A DNA stretch of 64,000 bases, from positions 171,723-235,722 of the forward strand of contig CH003428.1 of assembly GCA_000149265.1 (NCBI GenBank). The letters are read 5' to 3'. The DNA comes from Ciona savignyi. Its lineage: Eukaryota; Chordata; Ascidiacea; Phlebobranchia; Cionidae. The number at the start of each line of letters is the position of its first letter. Within the stretch, counting starts at the first letter, position 1. A model generated the notes under the pieces. That model saw nothing but the letters and a program-made list of their open reading frames with translations. It was not told the DNA's origin and ran no database searches. The translations under genes were made by a program, and so were the position numbers. Positions 24,801 through 36,800 of this stretch are shown here, piece after piece.

Positions 24801-27800
24801 TATTGTGCTTCAAGCTCAGACAGCTGTTCCTTTATCCAAAACCTTGATTTTGTTGGTTTATGCATTACAGTACGAACTCTGTGTACATGAATATGGTCTT
24901 TGTAAAAAGATGTACTTGTATGGATATTGTCTCGTACGGAATGTTAGAAGTCACGACAGGGTTTAAATACTTGGCTCGCTATGAGGCCTCATTGATGTGT
25001 TCTGTGTTCGCATTATGATGAATAAAACCAGGAAGCAAGTTGCCCGCAAAGTACCGCTTGTTTAGCACAAGTCTCTTCATTCGAACATTTTTTACACTCA
25101 CAGAATTTCGCTGGTTTGTTCTGCGGTCACCTTGGACAGCAATTATGCGCGGCCGCTTTTTCTCAGCGGAAGTTTTCCAGTTCCACTGCTTTCTATTTAA
25201 ACACGCTCTTGCTCAGTTGTGACCAATTATGGAGCCGACTCTTCGCCCAGCCGTCATTAGCAGTCAAATTCATGAAACGTAACAGAATCGCGGTTTAACG
25301 TTTTCTCGGCTGTTTGTAATTGTGAAATTGTACCGATGACACCAAAAATATGGTGTAGTCTTAGCTAATCTAAGTAATCCACGTACAGCTTGTTATACGA
25401 CGTTCACGAAATAAAGTGTTAGGCAGTATTATTTTCATTTTCCTCGACATATTTTTCATCATTTCGCGGTTAACCAGACCAGACTGAAAAGCATTTCGAA
25501 TCCCAGCGAACACAGAGAGAAGCACGTAGCAGCGATTATTTTTGTATCTTGTCATTGTCCACCTCCGCTGATGTGCGAGATCTAAATTGCCAATGCCATC
25601 AGTCACAGTCTTAGTTGTGAGCATTGTCTTAACGCAAGTTTCGAAATCATTCCACCGCAACCACCGATTTATCGATTCTGTAATTCTGCTGCAGGTTAAG
25701 CATTTTTTCATAAGATCAGGGTGAATTTCTCCCCCACCCGCGAGTATAACAGACATTCTCAACAATCTACAACCGGTAAACTGGAATAACTTCGCCATCA
25801 TCCACCCAAAGGCGCAAAGGTCGAACAAAAGCTAAGGAAACAGATAAGCATTGCCTCAAAGTCTTGTTTATGCGCAAACATTGTAGCCTAAGCGCGTGTT
25901 TGGGAGTTTGATTAGAATTAAGGTGGATCGACGTTAACCTTGAGTACTTAGTTTGTTCTTGGCTACCAGGATTATTATTTTACACGACAGGATAGTGCAA
26001 TTATCAGCAGTTTAAGTCAAAGTCGGATAAAGCAAAAAAGCATATACACCAGATGTGTTTTTTAACTTGTATTGACTTGTAAAAGTTAACGTTCTCATTA
26101 ATTTAAAAAGTTCTTATCTGAAGTTGATAAGTTGGTAGCTCAGAAACTAGTAAGGTTAAATTCTGTATTGAAACAAAATTTAAATCACAAGAATACGTCA
26201 TAATTCAATTTAGCCTTTTTGATAATTAAATCCGGCACAACGGCCGACTTGTATTCATCTTTGAAAATAAATTTGGCTCATGACGCATTTTGAGCGACAA
26301 AAGCTCTTTAAACGGGTTGTGTCTGGACATTCTATATAAATGCGAAGTTAATGTCCTGACGGTCAAGTAGTTAATTTCAACTACTTTTCACCGCAGGGAC
26401 GTCTAGTCGCAGGTTATTGGTTATTTCTGATATTAAGTATCACTTGTTAAATTCCGTCGCAAGTAATTGGTCACAATCTTTTATGGTTACACAACAGCAC
26501 TTTATATACAAATTTGTGTATTTTTATTTTGCAGTTTTATAGATTAATATGTATAAAAGGTATGTTTTAGGCATTTTAGCTTATTCATGTTAATAATTTT
26601 ACGTTAGGTTTTAGGTGTTTTTGAAAGCACCCTAAACAGATTGACTCTTATTCTTGCTTAGCGTGCAGCAGGTATCAAACCGGATATATTTTACCTTTGG
26701 CCTTGTGGTCTCTGGCGCTCATGCGTTACGACATCGGCGGACAAAGGCACTGTTTTTGCGTCATAATCCAGAACAACAATGCTTTCCGGCGGTGTTCTGA
26801 CGTAAGCAGAACAAATAACATTTCTATGTCATGTTTTTGGCGACAAGTACAAGAAGTTGTTTTTGTGCGATTGGGTTCTTTATAATGTCAATAATAATGC
26901 CAATTTCGTTATAAAACTTAATCTATATAAAACCGGTTGATTTTATAAAATAAATTTTGTTATTTAACTAGACTCGTGTAATTTGGCTTTTATAAAGTGA
27001 ACTAAACATGCTCTGTAAATATTTGACATGTACCGCTTCTGGTATATGACGTAATTCGAAGTTCTAGTGAAATCATTCAGAAATTCTTGGCCCCTGGTGG
27101 GCCAATCTGAAAACAGCGAATGCAAAAGTTTATTTTAATTTCGTGTTCAGGTCAAATACTTTAACCGACATTCTTCACGCAGTAATACTTGAATGCTAGT
27201 TAGGCGTTTGTAGGTAATATTTTTGCTAAGTCGCTTTGTTATGTTACTGGCCATGATCCAAGATTTACCAGCAAGTTGCTATGTGCGAATTGTTTTGATC
27301 CTTTCTCATTGGGCAGTCGTTCTACATGGAAATCTGGTTTTTAACAACACTGAGATATCGAGAGTAATGAATTCCACCGAATTCACCATGGAAGGAGCTC
27401 TGCCAAAAGAAATAAAAGAAGTCATACAGAGATACGGCATGCCCTCTAAATTAACTGAACCACCCGATAAATGGATCCCAGTGGTCAAGGAATTACCAGT
27501 TGAAAGGTTCATATATCTACCTGTAAGTATTTTAACATTTCCGAGTCCGATACAGCTGTACAAATTTCAACTAATATCCCTTTGCCTTGAATGCAACTTA
27601 TATGATAACTGTTTATCATTCGATATTTTTTCGGGCTTAGGTTCGACCCATGACCGTTTTGTTTATGGTTCTGTATATGTATCGGTCGCGCTAACTATTC
27701 GGCCACACGACCGTACTTTATCATTCGATTTTTTTGGTACCGACACAAGTTTCGAACCTATGATAGGCTCGTCAATAGGACCGTTTTTGTATGGAAGTTG

Positions 27801-30800
27801 TTAATATGTATCGGGCGCGTTAACCATTCTGCCACACAACCGTACACTTTATCATTCGATTTTTTTTAACTGAGCCAAGTTACGAAACCCAAGATGGGCT
27901 TGTCACTAGGACCGATTTTATATAGAATTCGGTATATGTATCGGTCGCGTTAACCAATTGGACACACAACCGTACACTTTATCATTCGATTTTTTTACCG
28001 AGCCAAGTTTCGAACCCATGATGGGCTCATCACTAGGACCGATTTTTTGTATAAGAGTCGGTATAGGTATCGGTCGCGTTAACCATTTGGCCACACGACC
28101 GTACACTTTATCATTCGATTTTTTTTTGTTTTTTTTTACTGACACAAGTTTCGAACCCAAGATGGGTACGTCACTTGGGCCGTTTTTATATATATTAGTC
28201 GGTATATGTATTGGTCGCGCTAACCATTCGGCCACACGACCGTACCATTTTATCATTCGATTTTTTTTTTCACCGAGCCAAGTTTCGAACCCATGCTGGG
28301 CTCGTTACTTGGACCGTTTTTGTGTATAAGTAGGTATATGTATCGGTCGCGTTAACCATTCGGCCACACGACCGTACTCTTTATCATTCGATTTTTTTTT
28401 TTTTTTTAAGAAGTTTTTTTATTGGCGATTGGGATATAAGAAAGAACGTCGAAGGCACACGAAAAGTACGATCATGGAAATACACTCAAAACTCAAAAAC
28501 AAATTTCAATTAATCAGAGCATTCCATTTTAACTTTATCATTCGATTTTTTTTTTTTTTTACTGAGCCAAGTTTCAAACCTATGATGAGCTCGTCACAAG
28601 GACCGTTTTTTTGTATAAGAGTAGGTATATGTATCGGTCGCGTTAACCATTTGGCCACACGACCGTACACTTTATCATTCGATTAGTTTTTGAAATTTAG
28701 AAACAATCAATTCGTGACACCTAATGTGAAGTTGCTATTTTACAACCGGTCGCGCAGGGGCGATAGTGAGCAATTTGTTTCAATGCAAAACCGGTTAAAA
28801 TCAAACTGTCCCGCTTTCATAGGTTTAATAAAGTTTTTTTTCTATGCAAAAAAGTTATTTGAGCGCCAGGCGTTTTGAATCTTTATTTGTCCTAAAAAGC
28901 AAACTTATTTTTTAAAGTTAAAAAAGAAAAAAAAGTTAACAGACAGATTGTATTGCGTAACTTGTAAATAAACCTTAGTGTTTTGGACATTCTCCCACGG
29001 TGCGTAATGTTTAACCTATGTAGTCTAGCCCACACACTTTTCCATAAATTGAATACACAAGATAGATATTACTACGCAGCTAAAAATAGACCAAAATTAT
29101 TTATGTAGTTTCCTTTTATGTGACTATGTTTTTGTTGATTTAAAGAAAATGTTGTGTATTTTCTAACAGTTTATTGTCCATATTTTCCATGCTACATTTG
29201 TAAAAGAATGACAAATGATAGGGTAATTTTATGCCCTCTTGGTGTCGTTAAAGAGTTATTAGTATGCTTTAAACGAAATACATAACTAGTACATGTCAAT
29301 AATTAGACAGCAGAATTTTAACAATAATTGTAACTGTAAACACCCGTTTCCTGTACTTTCTCGATTTTGATAAACGGTGGAATAAATCCATATTAACTCG
29401 ACTCGTGCGGCGTGCACGTAATCTCGTAGTTAAACTGACAGCCGCTAAATTGCTTATCGTCCATTCTTATGAGCAAAATCCAATGCTAACTTTAGCTCAT
29501 GATAATATTTTCCAATTTAAGCTGAAAATTGATCACAGGCATTTTTACGAAGACTGATTGTTTTTTCAGAGGATCGGTTGTTTGGTTATTTTCTGTCTTC
29601 TTTAGAAAATAGCAACATTTTGTTATAACATTTTTGGTCGGCTCCATACCTCCTTTAGTCGTCGCTGAGAAATATCAGTTGATTCGTCTTGCTTAGTTCG
29701 GATCGACTAATTGCCATTCCTTGTCCCATTCGACCCCGGGATCCTCCGATCGGTCATTCGGCATCAGTGCATGGAATAATCCCCTTTAATTCAACTCGCC
29801 GTTCTGTCTTCGTTTTCGTGGATTAGCTTGGCAGAAATAAACAAGCTTGGTAGAACATTGCTTCTAAAGCAAACACTTGGGCCAGTTTGCCGAAACGACA
29901 GACTCCTTTCAACTCCTTCTGATTCACCACGAAAGACAAACCGGTTAACGGAAGCCATTGAAAGGTTGTTGACTTAAAATATTAAGCGGTTGACTTGGTT
30001 ACTGCGTTAACCTGACCAAACAAGATAGAGCCCCCTTTAACTGACCACCAACTAACGCCGTGCTAACGCCCCTAATCTTCGGTTTAGTTGAGGGTGACCG
30101 GTGTAACGAAAACGCCAAATAATTGACCCCGACTTGACGGACAAACTACGTACGATTTATGATCATAAACACTTCATTGCTTGAAGTCCTTTCATTAAAT
30201 TTAGTTCATTGCATTCTGACCAAGGTTTCTAAACTGACCGTATTTCCTACAAGGCTATAAAAATAACATTTAAGTTACAGCAAATTGAAGCGCACACGCC
30301 ACACCTTAGGCTAGTAAATCGTGAAACGCAATTCCCATTTTATTAGACTTAATGTTTGCATTGCAGCGCAGAATCCTTTATCATTGGCAATAGTTCTCCA
30401 ATATACTTTATATTCAACGTTTCTTAAGCGAGAACCATCGAAAATTTTATTACGTCTTTCGCCTTGGTTTCAGTTCCTATATCAGTGGGAGTGATTACAG
30501 AAGTCTTATTTCGGTCATGGGTATCAGGAACTGTGTAGCGCGATTTGATTTCTGATAGCGATAGGACTGTATAGGAAACAAAGTCGCGTTCATTCAGTTC
30601 ATTAATCATGAAGCATACGATTTAACAATAGGACCTTAGCATCTGTCAGCGGCCGCGATTTCGTAGAGTTCAGGTTCGGCCGGAATCGCGCGCTGGGAAA
30701 AAGGCAGACATCGACGCGCGGCTCGAATATAAGAGGAGTGGAATCCGCCCGAGAAGGTACCGGCTTATCATCCCAGTCAGTCGACTAAACAAAGTTCTCT

Positions 30801-33800
30801 CAGCGTAAAAACCTGAGGTGAATAGAAAGCTGGTGGCAATTGTGAAGGAGTGAGGAAAGGAGTGTATCAAATAGCTGCTGAGTCGTGGTACTTATTTATC
30901 GCTGAAAGGTATAAGGTTGGGCGCTGTACATGCTTTCTGCGGAAACAGGAGACGTCTCAGCTATTTTGTCAAATTCGACAAATTTAGAGTATTGGTTAAA
31001 TTGCGACTGTTCTCAATAATCGAATATAAATTTAACCAACCGTTGGATTCTCTTCGCACTCGGAGACACTGTTCGCGAAGTGTAATAGAATCTTACCATT
31101 CCATTTATTTTACTCGTCGTACCTGCGATCTACGTTTGCTTAGCAGTAAATCAAAGTGTGAAGTAATGTGTGTTTATTAGCTTTTTTAACTACTGTTTAA
31201 TCATAGTCGGGTATAGAACAAGGCTCGCTTTGTATTTTGTTTCTATTTACGTTTTTCGTTACCTGCGCGGCAAATAGCACGAAGCGGAATGATAAGAACC
31301 AATGCCTGATTATAGGTTGCGAGTTTAAGCTCAATCTGATACATTTGTGTCGACTTCGACGAGTTGACGACAGGTTTTTGTTGCTATTTGGGTTTGGTCG
31401 GAGATCGACGGTTCGTTGCGCGTGACGGCAAGATACCACTGCTGGAATTCAACAAAACCTGCATTTTACCACCGAACCGAAACGAAATCAGAATGTGAAC
31501 TCTATGTCACGTGCCAATCTTGCCAAGCACTTGTAGGTTTTATATTTCGCCCTCGCGACAGATAGGTGTATTTTCGCCTTTAAGCCCACCAGGTTAGTTC
31601 TCATAAATTGAGATTAACTTTTAGCTCGCCGTGTTCTAAGTAGGCAATAATGGATTGTATGTATATTACACACACTCGCATACCACACTGTCTGTACCTT
31701 AGCAAAACACATCGATGTGTATCGTAATTCCGACATAGCCGCAGCATCACACTCGCAAATCTCGACATTCCATATTAACGAAATCCGGAATATACTGGCT
31801 TAATAGCATAGGGGAGGCTTGGGAAATTGATTAGGCAGTCAGAATAAAGATCATAATCAGCTCTCCGACTGGAAATAACAATAAAATTCTCTAGCACACA
31901 TCGCCGTTGCGTAATCTCTAAAGTAATTGGGCGCCGATCGGCCGACTGACCTGCGAGGTTATTTCAAATCACTGTTGAGCTCAAGCCAGAAAATCTTGAG
32001 TGCTGGAGGCGTGGTGGTTGATCTTGGGTATTTTCATTGGTAGCGACTCTTAACCTCTTGTTAGTTCCGGATTTGACAAACTTGTGAACCAGACTGTCTG
32101 ACCGCAGTTTGTTGTGTTCAAGGTCATTAGTGTTACGATTTTGTGTCCGTAAAAATGACTGAATTCAAGGTTTTAATGACGCTTCTCATTTTTGCAACTG
32201 TGATGGCTGCTACAGCGATCGAGATAGAAAAGGTTTTCAGCGTAAGTATATATGTTGCATGGCTTTACAATTTTATGTTTGATAGAACTTTAATTCGACG
32301 GTTGATATGTCGCCTTAAGGTCCGCTTGTTTCCGCGCACTTAACATTGACCGCCGAGGTTAGCCACGCGATGCGTGTGATTGATTATTTCCCAAAACTAG
32401 ATATACAATCGGTGCAGGTTAATTCACCCACACGAAATCTTTGTCATTTGCTAACAACCGAAGATTCGAAATACGGGTGTATAGTTTTCGTTTTTTTATT
32501 TACCTTTGGGTTTGGCCCCTACCGTGCCGTGATAACATTTGTACTGTCGCCTCGTGGGTTTAACAGTGACGTTTCCTAACGTCTGAAGTAGCGAACTGTA
32601 TGTAGCCATGCCATCCAGAATATTCAGGTTTTCCTGAGAAGTACACTTCTGATGGATGATGACGCACTGAACTTGGAATTATCCCCTGAGCTGTTAAAAC
32701 ATTTTCGGTTGTTATGTTATTTTTAAATTTTCAAGAGCCGCACTTACTGGTCATTGTTCCATGAACGATAAAACTTCCCCTTATAAAATCAGGTTTTCTT
32801 TCAGTAACCTTCATTTAGCTGATTTCAGTAGCATATTAACTTATTAAACTATATTTCTTGCTATCTCCTTAAATATTTCGCTCTTTTAATTTTGAGGTCA
32901 ACTTTGACTTTACTAGAAAAACTTGAAGACATAAACCATCGTTACTTGGTTTACTACTGGCTTCGATGATACTTTCACACCGTTGTTATGGGTTCATACT
33001 GGTCGCTATTTATTTTTAGCATTCAATAGGCTGGGACCGCACTAGGTCAATAATTGACGTGTAACTAACTGATGTTATCTCTTTCTGTCACGCACAAAAA
33101 CAACAGCAGCATTGCAGGACTGCATATCACCATCTGATCAGACCAATTCTAGTGGCAGCGACGACTTGTTGCAAAATTGGTGCTGCGGTTTTTTTGACGT
33201 GGTGCTTGGCTGGAATTCGTTTTTCTTATTTGTTATTCAGTTGACTCGGAAGTTACCGCTCCACACTTGGCCATTTATTTTTCAGTTTCTTGCTACTTCC
33301 AATTACACTGCCGGCACACATACCCAAACGTGTGCATGTTTTTTTAACAAATCATTCTCGCATAAAACCATTCGGATTGTATTTGCCGAAGGCTGCTTAA
33401 TTCAACAATATACCTTTGCGGCAGCAAACTCGGACGATTTGCATTGCAAATATCGCAAGGTTCATGAGAAAATATTTATATACTTCATATTTAAAGGCAC
33501 AGTAAGTCCACTTCTTTCTATTCCTACAATTCAAAGTCTTATTCTTTAAACGAGTTATTGTTGCTTAAGTATTGCCATTGTAATTTTATTATATGTTAAA
33601 TATTACAAAACTTTCATTCAATTTTATTTTACGGGATTCATATTTATATAAATCGCCGGTGTCGTTTGTTTTTCCCAGTGGGATTCTAGAGTAACGCACC
33701 TCAAACATTAAACAAAATACCGACTCCATTCACCGAGCTGATGCAAACACAGGATATGTTTTCCACCGCTGTGACCTGATATTTGTGAACTGGTTGCACT

Positions 33801-36800
33801 CAGGCAACGCTTGTTCACTTCCGATATGTGTCTTTCAAGTTAGTGTCGACATAGAGGGAAGCGTGGTTTCGACGCATCCGCTTCTTCTTTCTGGTATTAA
33901 CAAGTGACGACATCTTCTGCCGGCTCTGAGCGGTTATCACTGTTCGTCGCAGCGATGTACGAATAATATCACCTTTAATTACGGCATTCGGCCAATCAAC
34001 CTCCTTAAAGCTTATATTGTAAATATCCTGCCTATGGCTCAAGCGGACACAAATCTTCTCTTGTGTGTAATCTTTAGCTTATCGTACTGCGATTTGTTAG
34101 CTTTACAGTTGTATACACAACATAGAAAGTATATACTGATGCATTTTCACACTTTTCAAGGCCCACACATGCACTACAGAGTTTGTTTCATTATATATGT
34201 ACTGAGTGGGACCAGCCGTGAAAACTAGAAATTAGTTGTGTTTACTTTATCAGTTGTGAAAATAAATTTCTTTTTGGATCTAAAAGTTGAGTTTACGGAG
34301 AAAATCTCAAATGACGTATCAGTAGCCTGGGTGAGTTATTAATGCGAGTATTATTCTGAACAATCGGTTGATTCCTCCAACTACAAAGTTTAATTGCCAC
34401 ACTTCAGGTCTACTTAAAGCATATTCGGCCAGCAGCAATGACCTAAAGTGAAGTCACACTCAGCGCTCAGGAGAACCTCTCTCTATAATACAACCGAAAA
34501 CAATCGACATTTCGCTGTTCCGCCACTTAAACTTAAACGTGGATTTCGCCACATCAAGACGTCCAAGGTGAGAACTAGCGTCTCGCGATAAGATCGAACT
34601 CCAATTAGTTACGCCAGTTTTTCCGACCTACAGTATGTTCGGAACCCAGCCTTGTCGGTGATGGCATCCCCCAATACTAAACCATGGTCTCTTTAAACTT
34701 CAACGTTCCGTGTCGTGCTGCAAAAACAAAAAGCTAACATTCCACATCAAGGGCGTTAATCTACCGGTGAGCTTGCAACAAACTCTGCCAAAATGCCAAA
34801 CAGATACTATGTGCACCTGATACCGCTTTCCAAAAACAAGCTGGCAGTTCGCCCAAGTACAACGCACCGCTGCCTCTGATTAAAGCTCGGAACTTATTAT
34901 TAATAAATTCCGAAATAATGATAAATTGGAACGTTGACAAAATGTCGGAGTAAACTGCTATATAATCTTTCATTTATCAGCCCAATGAAATGCTTTGAGT
35001 ACCATAGGTTATAAATAATAAATGTTAATATTGCTGTTCGAAGCTACAACGTTAAGTAGATATATTTCTCAATTTGCGGGAAGATAATATCGCATACCAA
35101 GTTCTTTCTTTGAGAAAACACAACTTGGTCTGTTCTGCGTTACTAATTTACCACATCAACAAATTTCAAAGGAACGAAGCGCCATTTGTTTATACGCTCC
35201 GCTGTTATAAGCCTGGCAAGATAATGAGCCTAGCATCCTTATGATAACAAGTCACTCATACGCCGCTTTGATTCATCCGGGTCAACTTCAAGCAGCCATG
35301 GAAGTAATCCAACGGCTGTAGCTCGAAGATGCGCCATAATCCTTATAATTCGAAAACCACCGGCCACCATAAATCTTGGAAACCCAGCAAAGGGTTTTGT
35401 TCGCACACGCCGCTCTATTTCAGACGTGTTTGTCATCCGGCTATGCAGCCTCACTGGAATATATCTGTCATCTTCCGCATTGGGTGTTCCATGGATTAAG
35501 GTTTATTTCGTTTTATAAGTTACCGAAACTTGAACAATAATAGTTTTCTTTTATGTGTGCCGTGTTTATGTTATGTTCTTCTTTCTAAGGGGCGCTGATG
35601 ACGGAGTCTTCGAGAGGCTAGTTGATCTTACTTGAAGACAACATACGCGCCATGGGGATTAGATTAACTAAACTAAGTCATCTTGCAAGTTCACACTTAC
35701 TTATTTGTTGAAACAGCGCGTTGCGACAGGATTAAATTTCGACGTTTCGCCAACTTGTGTGTCTGTCTGACTTTGACAAATTGCGACACTCATCAGTGGT
35801 GTTGGTTCCCACAATCCAAACGTGACACTTGGTAACTTGCCAACTGACCAGCAGACAGGTTCCGATGTCCATGTACAAAAACTCACACACCCCTTAGCAT
35901 GACGGAAAGTGATGAATTAGGTACAAAAACGTGCGAACTCCCGCGAAGACGGTTCGTTGTCTTTTGAATTTAAATTAACCACAAATTTGTGAACTTTGCA
36001 TATCTCCGTATACTCTGAATCGTCAGGAACGATAATTACCGATGTTGGTGGGTAATGACGTGGCATTCACTTGAAATTAAATTATGTTTGTTTGAAAAAA
36101 GGCGTTCGGCAACAATACAAATTGGTTACATACAACAAAGTTATAATCGCAACAGAAACTTTTGCAGTAATCGGGTCAGTGGAAACAAGCCAAGATATTT
36201 TAGCATCCTCTTAAAAACAGCAGGAACTAAGCACTGATAAATAGCCGTTCTGATCCATTGGCAGATGCACAGCCAGATACGTTTTTTTATGTTGTCGAAT
36301 AATACGGTCTCCTGGAAACCTCTCCTTTGGTTTGGGAGGTTTCCGGATATTGCACCAGTTGACGTAATTTCTGTAACTCACGTCATTATATACTTTACAT
36401 AAGCCTTTGTATAAAATACCGCCTCGTCTGAATGTGTTACGCACAATTTCAGCGCATCCTGTGTTATAAATCCAAGCGTCGTAAAGATGACAATGGACGT
36501 CACTGTTTTGCACTTTTAACAGCTGTGGTGGACTGAGGGTTCAATTTTTTTGTATTTTCCCCAGCAGGTGCAACAATAATTTTGATAAACCGCTTTAACA
36601 AAACCTGCTGCTAAGATATAACCGACCACCAATTCTCCTTACCAGATGTTTGCTATAGTCTGTCACTTTCATTACACTTGCACACGTAAATCTTGTTTTG
36701 CCTCACAACTACAAGTATCCTGGTGATATATTACCAATATGCCAACATAGTATTATCTTGAACTTATAGTGATTAGCAGCATGGTCTTACATCCAGTTGA

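Noticed and set aside
27918-28329. Open frames of 112 codons (minus) and 123 codons (plus) with internal sequence repeats, looking like a repeat protein
   Set aside because: They are translations of the tandem SINE units; their periodic residues follow the 130-bp repeat.
27612-28684. Possible cluster of true tRNA genes
   Set aside because: A and B boxes are present but no unit folds as a full tRNA by eye: there is no clear anticodon arm and no pairing acceptor ends, and each has an A-rich tail. They are SINEs.
33118-33506. Second exon of a small secreted protein starting at 32155
   Set aside because: The frame is open and ends near a GTAAGT, but the acceptor lacks a good pyrimidine tract and the sequence matches no family; mentioned only as an alternative.
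35239-35454. Protein-like minus-strand frame with Arg-rich start and acidic end
   Set aside because: Composition looks coding, but no acceptor, partner exon or family could be assigned; kept out as unproven.
36211-36513. 100-codon minus-strand frame in the large intron
   Set aside because: About seven or eight frames this long are expected by chance on both strands of this window at this base composition, and no motif or splice signal supports it.
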